Positions 35,658-47,830 of a stretch of 64,000 bases of DNA are shown here, one piece after another (the first letter of the stretch is position 1; each line of letters begins with the position of its first letter). The stretch covers positions 77,815,160 through 77,879,159 of the forward strand of contig JBANSL010000005.1 of NCBI GenBank assembly GCA_037127255.1, written 5' to 3'. Position numbers and translations under genes: made by a program. The notes under the pieces were generated by a model, which was not told where the DNA came from, made no database searches, and saw nothing but the letters and a program-made list of their open reading frames with translations. The stretch comes from Persicaria tinctoria (taxonomy: Eukaryota; Streptophyta; Magnoliopsida; Caryophyllales; Polygonaceae).

Positions 35658-37486
35658 AATATAACAAACGCGCCAACAACATCATCTACAACATTAATTC
35701 ACAACATCCATATTAACACCATCTACAACGGCCGCAACACCCATGCTAACACCATCAGCAACACCCGCACCGTCGTTCCAAGCGTTTTCCTCAACAACGC
35801 CAATAAAAAAACCTCCAAGTGGCCAAAGAGTCGGATCGAGATCGTCAGCCACAGGACGAGAGTTTTCATGAGACAAGAGATTCACTTTGTAAGGGACACC
35901 TCAACATTAATTAGTCTTAGCATGTTGTTACATTTGGTGAGTAAATATTTCTAATCTTTAATTCTTTATCCATCCAATTACACAGATAATATGTCAATGT
36001 ATATCCACAACCTTCTACAAGAGTATGTTAAAGGAAGTTTTAACTAATTACAAAAGAAGATAACAGAAAAAAGCCATATGTAAGTATATACTCCGTAGTG
36101 TAGATCAAGGATATATTTCAATTGATACTTTGCTTGTGAAGTTCAATTTCCTACGTCACTAGCTACGTACTCCTTATCCATAATTAATGTTGATGTGAGA
36201 CTAATTAATGTTGATGTGAAGACTGGATATCAAGGTACACTTTAATTAATTACAAAGTGATCATTATCCTCTGCCCTCCTCACTTTAGACCCAACAAAAC
36301 CTTATTTGATGCTAAAGAGTACCTTAAAAATTAAGGAAAGGTCATAAAAAAACGTGTAGATGTGTTTTTGATGCAATGTACTCCATTGCCATCAAATGTA
36401 CTCCGGAGTATTACATCAATCATCAATCATAACATTATTTAAGGAGTATTCTATTTCAGATCATGACATTTGCCCGCTACTGTAATTGCTACGTACTACT
36501 TACGGAGTATATATTAATGATTTTTGTCCGTTATCAACTTTAATGATTTCTCCATTGCCATCAAATGTAGTATTCCATTTCAGATCATGACAACATAACA
36601 TTAATTAATGCAGGAGAAGTGTAGAAGATCAATACGGAGTATTATCACAATTCACACCTCATCTCAATTGATTGATTTAATTAATGATTTTTGTTAATTT
36701 TATATTTTTAATACTTCCTCCGTTCGCGAAAACTTGTCGTTTTAGAGCGTTAATTTTGTTCAACAAAACATGTCATTTTATGTATTTTGAACCATACTTT
36801 ACAAAAATACCCTTGTAATGATTAATAGATTGTTAGTTGTAGTTTTCGATAAAGTAAAAAAGTAGTTTAATAATTAAGGGTATAATAGTATATTTGCTTA
36901 TTTCCTTAAAACTTGTGAAAGAAGCTAGAATGACAAGTTTTGGTGAATGGAGGAAGTAACTACTTTCCCCCTCTTGTACTTCTCCATCCTAAATCTCTCT
37001 TCATCTTTATATATATATACATACATATACACTAGGCATATGGGTTGCGCTACGCGCACCGGCTCAGGTTCAACATATTGGATTGTGACGAAACCCGTTT
37101 TTCGGAAACCTGTGTCGGCGGGTCCCAAGATCAAGTGGGACGCGGGTTCCGGCAATAAGCACCCAAAACTCTTAACAAATAAAAGTCTTTATCTCATTTA
37201 TCTACTTCAGGCAATAAGCATAAAGAGGGGAATATTACAACACTTCAAGCGATACAAAATAACTTATGGATAGCACTTCAAGAATGGGATTGGATTAACG
37301 GAAGATAGAGATGGCCTAGACGAAGTGGTACTTACCACTCTCAATGCAGATTTATAGATCATTCATGTCATTCCCTTGTAGAAGGGTGCAGAATATACCG
37401 TCCAGAAGGGAGAGGAAAACTATGTAGACGGCTGAGGCAGCATATAAGTCATTTTCTATAGAGTAATCCTTGCTTTCCACCAGAAG
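35658..37486 (+). repeat. Composite repeat R1 (copies at 46005-47830 and 48318-49085)
   Basis: From AATATAACAAACGCGCCAAC to TTGCTTTCCACCAGAAG this 1.8 kb segment is over 90% identical by eye to R2, with its 5' portion also in R3. It contains a Stowaway MITE, a minus-strand Helitron terminus and most of a raffinose-synthase-family exon. A small frame near its start (NLLSHENSRPVADDLD on the minus strand) is conserved in all copies but unrecognised. Confidence 0.85.
36712..36958. mobile_element. Stowaway MITE in R1 (36714-36956)
   Basis: CTTCCTCCGTTCGCGAAAACTTGTC to a degenerate complement GACAAGTTTTGGTGAATGGAGGAAG, flanked by TA, 243 bp. Confidence 0.85.
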
Positions 37487-37582
37487 GAATTGGGTTTCAA
37501 GGGGAATATCCTTCCCATAGGTACCTGTCCGTTGGCTCATCAACCATAGCTTGAATCGGAAACAACACATGAACCTCATACC
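37032..37582 (-). mobile_element. Helitron 3' end (minus strand) with a captured exon
   Basis: On the minus strand GGTGCGCGTAGCGCAACC can form a hairpin, followed by CATATGC and CTAG (37032-37035) with T beyond. This is the hairpin plus CTRR terminus of plant Helitrons. A raffinose-synthase-family exon lies inward in the same orientation. The 5' TC end was not found, so the right limit here is only the end of the recognised exon. Confidence 0.5.
37336..37582 (-). pseudogene. Raffinose synthase family (galactosyltransferase) exon fragment
   Basis: The exon reads [58 protein letters not shown] and ICIESG. This matches the N-terminal third of raffinose synthase / seed-imbibition / alkaline alpha-galactosidase-like proteins (GH36), which move galactosyl units from galactinol to sucrose or cleave them. 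The acceptor GGTTAG and donor GTG|GTAAGT survive. TAA replaces the Glu codon after NDL. No other exon of the gene is nearby, so it is a captured or duplicated fragment. Confidence 0.75.
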
Positions 37583-39283
37583 CCTAACCAAAGGGATACA
37601 AGCTTGTCAATGATCACATTCAAAACCATAAAAAATAATGTTGATCAATGATTCAATTGATAGAAGGTTGATAACAAGGGTGCTTACTCTAATATGCCAA
37701 GGGTCCTGTGAGAAGTTGCGCCTTCAAGGAGCCCCGGGCCAGTTCCTGGTGTCAAGATGATGTTTTTGACTAAGTTTCCGATGTGATTGTCATTTCTCCT
37801 TGTTCTAGCTTATTGTTTGTCATGAAGACATTACAAATTAGTGATTTTCATTTCTCCTTTTCTATCCTAATTAGATGACTTGGGAAATCATTTTTTGCTA
37901 AAATTGCAGAAAAAAGATCAAAAAAAGCTTCACATACAACAAAACGAAAAGGAAATCAAAAGCCATCATCCTGATCTGTTTAAATCTCTTAACATCATCT
38001 AAATATACACAATCACAACAAAACCTACTCCAAAATTCATCCTGATTAGCTTCACATATACATCCTATAATCGCAAAATGCTAAAGACACATCAGTAAAA
38101 TTATGCAACCTCAATTTAAATGCAACCTGAATAGAAAAGTGATAAAACTCTGAAATTCCAATCAAACATTTTGAGTGACTCATATACATAAAGAAATGTT
38201 TCATTTCTTAATATAATGTCCACGCTTGACATATATGAAATTCCAATCAAGATTCCAGGAATATTTAGTATTTCTTGCTTGACTGAACCAATAAACACAA
38301 CCCAAAAGAAAATAAACAATGAACTCTTAAATTTTTTCAACCAGTTATCAACAAATCTTCATGCCACAGCCGACTCAAACATCAAAGATATTAATTTGAG
38401 CAAACACGTGCTTTTGGAAGCAACATCATCCAAGCTTAATGTTTAAAGTACAGAAATGCATCAAGCAAACGTACAAATGTCTATGCACAAAATATATCAG
38501 CATCAAGAAACTAACACTGAGCAGAACAAAAATTTCTACAACATATGCATCTTTGGATGCCACCTAAGTTGTACGTGCATACTCACCCGATCTACACCAA
38601 CATGATCATTATCAAAACATGAATGCCAATACACAACATACAACTAACCCGAACTACCATAGAGACAATCAAAATAGTAGCTCTTTCATCTTAAATAATC
38701 TAGTATTTCATGATATATATGTACTCAGATTACCAATTATAAATAGTTACTCTTCCTACTACCCAAAAGTCACCGAAAAGAAACATTGACATCCCTTCTC
38801 AAGTTGCACTACTAAGATTATGTAGGAGATTTCAAATTGGAATACTTGAGCAAATAAGGTTGAAAACAATAGTGGTTTAATGCAAGTAACCGGAGTTTTC
38901 CAACCAATAGTGGTACAAAAGGTGATAAGTAATGGAGATTAGAGCTAAAAAAAAGGAGGATAATGAAATGGAGGGAAGGATGTGATAAGTGGGTTATTGT
39001 ATTATTTTGTTTGAAGGTGAGTCAACCCATCCATTAAAAGTGAAAATATGTCAAAATCACACATGAAGATTTTGGTCACCAAGTTAAAACAGCATGAATA
39101 CCATGCAAAATTTCTAAAAGAATAAAACAAAAGTATTGAGAAAGTCAGGATTAACATCAAGGCATACACACCCTAATTGCAGGATAGTTAAACTGCTATT
39201 ATATTCATGTTTCTCAGCTTGGCGATGCTCATCCCCTTCTTTACCACAACTAAATTTCTGTTTCCAAAAAATATATATATATA

Positions 39284-39336
<53 letters not shown>

Positions 39337-40877
39337 TGGATAAATAACAAAGAGCGTTGCTTTTAAAACCAAGGTTGAGGAAATGTATCATGACCCCAGC
39401 TACTTAAACGCAGTCCCAATATCCCATAAACTAGTATTGCAACAACCACAGAATCAGAAAGTTTGCATATTAAGATTAATTAAAATTTATTAAGATAAAA
39501 AACATAAATAAATTAATCAACCAAAACTATGACCTGCAAAAGCAGTTGATAATGTACTTGGTCGTTAATATTTGATTAAAAAGTTAACTATGAAAAGAAA
39601 AAAAGAAGAAGATAAAAGACAGATAAACGATTATTAATGCAATTCACAAGTCTGGGTATCTCAATGTTGTTACCTTATACTCTCAAGATGCTTTATTGTG
39701 CCACAATGTGAGAAAAAGATCATTAACATCCTTTTCTTTTGCTTTTGGAGACAAGTAAGTGTCTTCAACAGTATAACGACCGGGATACATGGCTTACACA
39801 GCCTTAGCAGGAATGTTAAATCTGCATAAACCTGATTGAGATGAAATATGAAAAATTTCACCAGCTCCACTATACTAATTCATCACTCTGTTAAAAAAAA
39901 TCCTTGAATTTATCCCTTGTCCGATAGATATATAGGATCCTGTATGTCTATCGGCTAATTTTAGGCTCCCATACGAGTTATTTGTCCGATAGACATATAG
40001 GATAAGAAACAAAGGCCAATACTTCTAAACTATTCGATTCTTGCCCGTTTCAGTGACATCAAGAAATCTCGAAGCACCCACGCCGAATCCCACTTCTCGA
40101 GGAATTCATATTGGTATAGATTTTTAACTTTATAGAATTAGTTCAATTTCAAATTGAGTTAAGTAAAGTTAATTGTTTAAAATATCAATATTAAATATTC
40201 ATTTTTCCGTTAGATTCAATAAGTGCTAAAATCTCGCCTTGTTGTCGTCAGCCGATCATCGAAGGTTAAGGCAAGTGATTTTGTTCAACGCCCTTTGTGT
40301 GTTTCGTGATTCTTTTGACGTGTCTTTTAAATTCTTCCGTATCGAATGCGGCCCTGTGGCCAATTTCCTTGTCAATTTCGATAAATTGCATACCCGTCTG
40401 CTTGATGTTATTTATCTTCTTATTCGTAAATTGGCATGAGTATAAATTAATGGCCAATTATTAAACTAATTATAGTGATATGTGTATTAAATATGTTGTT
40501 TGTTTATAACTTGAGATAAGTGAAAATTGCCCATTTTCTTCTTTCTAAATTGCATGATATCATGCTTCTTTCTTTCATGCAAATTAATTACATGCGGTAT
40601 TAAGATTCTTGAAATATCTGTGCTTGTACGTCCTTGTTGGTTTAATGTCGTTATTATGATCACCTAGTATGAACTGGCTATGTATGATAAGTTAAGATAT
40701 GCACCATGTGATGCTTATGTAAGATAAGTTAAAATGTGCACCATGTGATGCGAGTGACTATAGGTCATTGGCAAGTTTTACAGTACATGTTATGGTTCGT
40801 TAAGCCACCGCCTTATAAGGTTTCATGAAACATCCATCCCGGAATGCATTCTCCGCGGGGTGGTAAAACAACGATCT
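37583..40877. other. AT-rich region without a recognised gene
   Basis: I find no coding frame with family motifs and no clear transposon termini. A long (TA)n tract lies at 39270-39334. 40220-40440 is less AT-rich and open on both strands but unrecognised. Confidence 0.5.
39270..39334. repeat. (TA)n microsatellite
   Basis: About 65 bp of TA repeat with one TTCA interruption near 39284-39287. Confidence 0.95.
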
Positions 40878-41270
40878 GATGTAACTACAAGAAAAACAGC
40901 ATATCGCAACGACAAAAGTCGTTGCAATACAAGGGTTGTCGTTGCAATAGACACATTTTGCAACGACAATTATCGTTGCAGGGTCGTTGCGGGTCAAGGC
41001 GTAGCTAAAGGGTACTGCAACGACATTGGTCGTTGCGAAAAATAGACCTATTGCAACAACATTTGTCGTTGCAATACATTTGTCGTTGCTAAACACTTGC
41101 ATTTTGTAAAATACTAATATCGTTGCTATAGAACTAACCTTTGGAAACAACCATTGTCGTTGCTATAGATATCACCTTTTGCAATAAAAAAGGTCGTTGC
41201 GAAAGAGTGTATTATGATTAATGAAATCTTTTGCAACGAATAATGTCGTTGCAATAGACTCTATATTGCG
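40878..41270. mobile_element. CACTA-like terminal region with TTGCAACGAC subterminal repeats
   Basis: AACTACAAGAAAAACAGC at about 40880 is one base from the CACTACAAGAAAAA start of plant CACTA (En/Spm) elements. It is followed by more than ten copies of CGTTGCA or its complement TGCAACG, often paired as GCAACGACAATNATCGTTGC. Such subterminal arrays bind the CACTA transposase. The opposite terminus was not found. Confidence 0.55.
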
Positions 41271-41487
41271 ACCCAAGGTCTTCCATTGATAATTACATGT
41301 ATTTATAACAGAGTGTCCACTTTCCTATTTATTACACTTATAATCCCTAGTATTCTAATTCCTAATAGAATTTACATAAACTTTATTTGAATCACTCTAG
41401 CTAATCACTAATTTGATCAATTTAATTCTACCTATTGGGACAAAACTTTCACTAATTACATGTATTTATATCAACCATTCTTAATGT

Positions 41488-41489
<2 letters not shown>

Positions 41490-41551
<62 letters not shown>
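41490..41551. repeat. (TA)n microsatellite
   Basis: About 62 bp of TA repeat directly left of the duplicated DUF2431 segment. Confidence 0.95.
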
Positions 41552-41554
<3 letters not shown>

Positions 41555-41561
41555 AATATTA

Positions 41562-42272
41562 AGTTTGCAATTTGGATTTGAACACTATTGGGAACCAAAG
41601 AGCGAGGATGTTGTATATATCAACCATTCACAGCATAAATTATTGTGGACTAATCATTCTCAAGTGTAATTTTACAAATGCAACATAAGGCTAGGTGAAA
41701 ACCCTGAACTGTTTACATCCAACTATAATTAATACCAAATGTTAAAAAACACCAAGGCTTCCTTACAAACCTAGATGAATTAATGAAATGGATAAGACAT
41801 ACCTAAAGAAACAATTCCTGGAGATGAAATGAAGTAGACCTATCTGAAGCAATTACTATAGCACTTATTCTTTAATGGGGTGTGAAAGGGAAACGAGAAG
41901 CACAAGTTTACATCGTACTATATTTCATTAAGGTGTTTTTTTTTTCTTCCTTGAGATCAAACAAGCAAACTTACCTGTGAAAGGAGAGGAAGTGGTGAAC
42001 CTCCCGAACCCGCAAATTAGTGGTTTCACCTTCAAATTCGTCTCCGAATCCCGGCAATACAAAGCTCGTCCGAGCCCGCGGGTAGGTGGAAACTTCCTCA
42101 CCATCAAACTCGGAGCCCCGAGCCCACCATATCGTTGGATTTGGACATTCATTCTAGAGAAGGAAAGGGAGAGGGATGAAGGCAACAATGGGAGTGGAAG
42201 GAAGGTTAGGGTGTTGAACAATGGTGAGGGTTTGCAACACATTTCAAATGAAATAGCTACGGGATTTGTTTG
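41562..42272 (-). repeat. Second copy of the DUF2431 exon A segment
   Basis: This 711-bp copy of 34734-35443 keeps exon A on the minus strand, including the ACAG|GTAAGT donor with exon end at 41975. It lacks exons B and C. Downstream sequence beyond 42272 differs from the first copy and may be the original upstream flank. It is a gene fragment without a functional product. Confidence 0.85.
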
Positions 42273-43321
42273 ACTTAAAGGGGAGGCATGGTGGGTGATG
42301 TTTCAACCTTATGCAAAAAAAGGGAAAAAAGCATGTAGGGTAAGAGTTGAGATATGTGGGATGTTGGTGCTAAATGGGAAAATGAGGCATGCCTTGGTAT
42401 TTTTAAATGAGGCTTGCTCAAGAGATATTTCGTTATATAGATGATTTCACTCTTCAGTGTTAGGTTTCTTCACATGTTTTGCCTTTATTCTTTTTTCATA
42501 TTTCCATGAGGTTTTTTTTTAAAATTTGATGTAAATCGTTCATTTTAAAGAACAAATCCAACTCCGGCTTACTAGATCGAGCATTCAACAAAGTTCAAAA
42601 GGAAAGCAATACACGGTAAATGAAAACAAATCCAACTCCGGCTTAATTGTAGTAAAATTCACTGTTTTTAAGATTACAATTAGAGCAAATTACCCAAAAA
42701 TAATGTACTACAAAAATTAATAATATTGACTCGAGATTATTTAATAATATAAGTTCAAGATCAACTTCAATAAAAGAAATTCAAGATTTTTACAATACAG
42801 ATCGAGTTCATGCTTTTATAGAGACACTTGAATATTATTTTTAATAATATATGAGAAATTCAAGATTTTTTTTCATGTTTGTATATATAATAATGAGGTT
42901 ATATTTTGATTAAAATGTAAATAAGGGTACTTCTTCTAAAAAAAATTTAAACCTATAAAGTGGTTAGTTTATAAGAAAAAATATATATAAGGTGGGTCAA
43001 AACAATAAAAATTACAAAAAATAGAACAAATAAAAAAAACAATAGAATAATAATAATTTTTATAATAATGGTAGTAGTAAGTTAGTGACAACTATATAAA
43101 CAACGTTTTGTGAGCAAAATATAAACATTGATGATTTGTAAATTTTTTCAAGAGTTATAACTTATAACTTGGGTACTTTAATTAAAAAATATAAATGGTA
43201 TTGTTTTGACTTTTGAGATAACAATAGGGATGATTTTCCAAATATACAAATACGAAGGCCATATTAGCCAAATATACACGATTTTGGGAAATTTGCAAAA
43301 ATATACACAATTCCAGATTTC
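42273..43321. other. AT-rich region, no gene seen
   Basis: Low-complexity AT-rich sequence. The word AACAAATCCAACTCCGGCTTA is repeated at about 42549 and 42625. Confidence 0.5.
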
Positions 43322-45104
43322 CTTTATTTGAACCCTAATCTGAAATCAAAACCACCCCCAATTTCTCAGATTTGTGCCCCTCTCGATCTCTCCCCTTGCC
43401 GCTCTCCTCCGTTTCAGATTTCCGTCCGCAGATTTCCAGATGTTGTTCTCCCATTGCTGCTCTCGATCTTCTCCGTTTCAATATCTCTCTCCCTTTCCAA
43501 ATTTCCGTCCATCTTGATCTATCTCCTATGCTTCCAGATTTCTGTTTCCAGATTTCCGTCGAAGAAGAGGGCTGACGACGAAGCTTTTGTTGCCTAGGCC
43601 AAGCACAGATCATGGCGAAGCACAAATCAATCCGGATGCAACATCGAATTTGGCCACGACGTAGTTGTCGACACAATCGACGACCTCCATTGCTGACAGT
43701 GCAGCGGTGAGGCGGAGGTGGAGGCTCCGACGTATCTTAATTTGAGGCGGAGGCTCAGGCCTCCATTGCTGACAGTGTAGCCTCGGCTCCTCCTCACAGT
43801 CCGCCTCTCCACCAATACTGGCCGCCGACCGCCAGAGTGCACTCCTGACTCCTATTCGGCTCCAAGGCTCCGCCGGTGCGCCAGCAGCGGCCTTTAGTTC
43901 CAATTGCGGCCTGAGCGAAGATTCAAAGGTAAATTTCATTTGTTCTATTCAAGTTTTATTCATTACGAAATATGAATTATTGATTTGTTTTTTAGTGAAA
44001 GTCCACGCACACCAACTGTTCGACAAAAGTCCTCATAGAACCCACAAGCTATTTGCTAAGTACGTAGTCTACGTAGTACCTGAAATTTGAAATTGGTATG
44101 CAAGTAGATGTCTAGCTTCGTTAAATGGACAAAATGATTTATGTGTGGGTACTGCAAGTTTTAATTCTAATCAAATACTGTAATTTTTTTTTTCTCATTT
44201 TCATGTCTAACTTTTATCTCTTCATTCTGATTTGTTCATACAGGAGTATTTGAAATTCTGATTCTTATGCTGTGGACATTTCTCGTACCTGGTGTGGGTA
44301 CTACAATCTCTTTCGCCTTGGGGATGTTATTGGATCTCCGTCAGCGCTGACAACTCCTCTTCCAATCTCTTTTATTCTCGCTGGGAGCTTTACTATCTCG
44401 AGGTTTTGTGACTGAGTATTGTGGATCCCGTTGAATTAAGAAGCAACTATGAAGCTCAGATTTGGTCCAGATCCGCGAGAGAGATGGTCTAGATCTGCGA
44501 GAGAGAGAAATTAAGGAGCAACTATGAAGCTCAGATTTGGTAAAGGGATCCCTGCCTTCTGCTCAGTGTTGTGGATCCCATTGAATTCATCACCGTCAGC
44601 GCTGACAACCGACCGCTTTGGGGAGAGGCTGATTCATAATCCTTTTTGTTTCTCTTGATTCATAATCTTTTTGTTATCAAAATCATGTGATAGGTTACAT
44701 TTGTTGGTTGATTCCAGAATATATCATGTGATTGCATTTGTATACCTTCAAAAACAGTGTCAGCGTGGGGGGTGAAGATGGTGTTGAGGAGAGATGGAAT
44801 TAGCATATAAAGATGAAGTTACTGCCATGTATACAAGTTGGTGTAAGCAGGAGCGAAATTTGGGTTCGAGTATTCAAATTGCATGTATGTGGATATCACA
44901 TCTTCCAAATTGCATATATTAATTTTATATGATGTATGTGGATATCAGTGGACAAACCCCATTGAATTTGGTATATATATCAATTTATGCATATATTAAT
45001 TTTATGTAAGCAGCTTTTTTTTTTCATCAATACTTGTTTTTTTTCGCGCGTCAGCATTGCTGACACCAACACCAACTACATCGAATTTGCGCCTTCGGCG
45101 CAAA
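43322..45104 (+). other. Unidentified GC-richer segment with exon-like start
   Basis: 43322-43930 is markedly richer in C and pyrimidines than its flanks and ends near CAAAG|GTAAAT, a possible splice donor. The open frames (for example 43328-43597) show only Ser/Pro/Phe repeats and no family motif. GTCAGCGCTGAC palindromes occur near 44340 and 44600, and a 30-bp phrase, GAAGCAACTATGAAGCTCAGATTTGG, is duplicated at 44440-44550. A perfect 8-bp stem TTTGCGCC/GGCGCAAA with a 3-nt loop lies at 45086-45104. This may be a transposon carrying a gene 5' end; I cannot say which. Confidence 0.3.
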
Positions 45105-45164
45105 TTTTCTCATAACAATATCCCCAAAAAGATAAATAATAAAATATACTCTAAAATCTAAATA

Positions 45165-45805
45165 ACAATAAATAGGTTGTATTTTGAAAATAAAAATAAA
45201 AATAAGAGTACCATTTTGACAATATTATTAAGCTTGCGATAGTTTAAAAAATATATAAATTTGGTGATTTTGAAAAAAAAAATTACAGATGTAATTTTAA
45301 AAATATCAAAATAGACATGAAAAGAAAAAAGTAAATAATTTTAAATTCAAATTTTGACAGGTAAGTGTTGGATTTTACAAAAATAAAAAAAAAGGACCAA
45401 AATAGACATTCCTGGAGCCAAATTCAAAATCTAAAATACGTATACGGGCAAAATAGAAAATTGAATTAAAAAATAAACAAAAACGCAAATAAAAATAAAT
45501 AGGTTATATTTTGAAACAAAAAAAGACTAGTATTTTGATAATACTATTAAGCTTTCATTGGGTAGTTTAACAAAAAAATATATAAAGTTGGGTGATTTTG
45601 AAAAAAAAAAAAATTAATTTCAAAAAGACCAAAATAGACATGAATAGAAAAAAATAAATATTTTTAAATTCAAACTTTGATGTGTAAATATGGGATTTTA
45701 CAAAAATAAAAAAAAAGACGAAAATAGACATGATGAATGGAGACAAACTCAAAATCTAAAATAATGTATAAGGGAAAAATGGAAAATTATATTAAAAAAT
45801 AAACA
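45165..45805. repeat. Tandem pair of about 310-330 bp AT-rich units
   Basis: Phrases in the order AATAAATAGGTT, ATACTATTAAGCTT-like, GTAGTTTAA, GGTGATTTTGAAAAA, AAAATAGACATGAA, GGATTTTACAAAAATAAAAAA and CAAAATCTAAAAT occur in 45165-45480 and again in 45490-45805. A third copy sits at 47838-48115 because of the larger duplication. Confidence 0.75.
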
Positions 45806-47061
45806 ATAAAATAATTTCTAATGGGGTTTGCTAGCTATTCATTCAAGAGAATTCGCCTTTGTAGGTGTAAGGATAAGGATGTATTATAATAAGGGTATAT
45901 TTTGATTAAAATGTAAATAAGGGTACTTAATAAAAAAAAATCTATAAAGTGGTTAGTTTATAAGAATTATAAGATGGGACAGAATTACAATTAAAATACA
46001 AAAAATAATATAACAAATACGCCAATAACGTCATCTACAACATTAATACACAACATCCTTATTAACACCATCTACAACGGTCGCAACACCCATGCTAACA
46101 CCATCAGCTACACCCGCACCGTCGTTCCAAGCGTTTTCCTCAACAACGCCAATAAAAAAAACCTCCAAGTGGCCAAAGAGTCGGATCGAGATCGTCGGCC
46201 ACAGGACGAGAGTTTCCATGAGACAAGAGATTCACTTTGTAAGGGACACCTCAACATTAATTAGTCTTAGCATGTTGTTACATTTGGTGAGTAAATATTT
46301 CTAATCTTTAATTCTTTATCCATCCAATTACACAGATAATATGTCAATGTATATCCACAACCTTCTACAAGAGTATGTTAAAGGAAGTTTTAACTAATTA
46401 CAAAAGAAGATGACAGAAAAAAGCCATATGTAAGTATATACTCCGTAGTGTAGATCGAGGATATATTTCAATTGATACTTTGCTTGTGAAGTTCAATTTC
46501 CTACGTCATTAGCTACGTACTCCTTATCCTTAATTAATGTTGATGTGAGACTAATTAATGTTGATGTGAAGACTAGATATCAAGGTACTCTTTAATTAAT
46601 TACAAAGCGATCATTATCCCCTGCCCCTCCTCACTTTAGACTCAGCAAAACCTTATTTGATGCTAAAGAGTACCTTAAAAATTAAGGAAAGGTCATAAAA
46701 AACGTGTAGATGTGTTTTTGATGCAATGTACTCCATTGCCATCAAATGTACTACGGAATATTACATCAATCATCAATCATAACATTATTTAAGGAGTATT
46801 CCATTTCAGATCATGACATTTGCGCGCTACTTTAATTGCTACGTACTACTTACGGAGTATATATTAATGATTTTTGTCCGTTATCAACTTTAATGATTTC
46901 TCCATTGCCATCAAATGTAGTATTCCATTTCAGATCATGACATCATAACATTAATTAATGCAGGAGAAGTGCAGGAGATCAATACGGAGTTTTATCACAA
47001 TTCACACCTCATCTCAATTCATTGATTTAATTAATGATTTTTGTTAATTTTATATTTTTAA

Positions 47062-47308
47062 TACTCCTTCCGTTCGCGAAAACTTGTCGTTTTAGAGGGT
47101 TAATTTTGTTCAACAAAACATGTCATTTTATGTATTTTGACCCCTACTTTACAAAAATACCCTTGTAATGATTAATAGATTGTTAGTTGTAGTTTTCGAT
47201 AAAGTAAAAAAGTAGTTTAATAATTAAGGGTATAATAGTATATTTGCTTATTTCTTTAAAACTTGTGAAAGAAGCTAGAATAACAAGTTTTGGTGAACGG
47301 AGGGAGTA
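47062..47308. mobile_element. Stowaway MITE in R2 (47064-47306)
   Basis: CTCCTTCCGTTCGCGAAAACTTG to CAAGTTTTGGTGAACGGAGGGAG, TA flanks, 243 bp, the same insertion as in R1. Confidence 0.88.
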
Positions 47309-47375
47309 ACTACTTTCCCCCTCCTGTACTTCTCCATCCTAAATCTCTCTTCATCTATATATATACACATATACA

Positions 47376-47830
47376 CTAGGCAAATGGGTTGCGCTACGCG
47401 CACCGGCTCAGGTTCAACCTATTGGATTGTGACGAAACCCGTTTTTCGAAAACCTGTGTCGGCGGGTCTCGGGATCAAGTGGGACGCGGGTTCCGGCAAT
47501 AAGCATCCAAAACTCTTAACAAATAAAAGTCTCTATCTCATTTATCTACTTCAGGCAATAAGCATAAATAGGGGAATATTACAACACTTAAAGCGATAAA
47601 AAATAACTTATGGATAGATCTTCAAGAATGGGATTGGATTAACGGAAGATAGAGATGGCCTAGACGAAGTGGTACTTACCACTCTCAATGCAGATTTATA
47701 GATCATTCATGTCATGACCTTGTAGAAGGGTGCGGAATATACCGTCCAGAAGGGAGAGGAAAACTGTGTAGACGGCTGAGGCAGCATATGAGTCATTTTC
47801 TATAGAGTAATCCTTGCTTTCCACCAGAAG
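47376..47830 (-). pseudogene. Second Helitron 3' end and truncated raffinose-synthase exon
   Basis: The Helitron terminus CTAG is at 47376-47379 and the exon donor edge at 47680. The exon keeps the same TAA in place of the Glu codon as the copy at 37336 and is cut at 47830 by the tandem-duplication junction. The shared stop shows the exon was dead before it was duplicated. Confidence 0.7.

Noticed and set aside
45086..45104. Helitron hairpin or UUCG tetraloop at TTTGCGCCTTCGGCGCAAA
   Set aside because: No CTRR terminus follows on either strand, and base pairing gives a three-base loop rather than a UUCG tetraloop.
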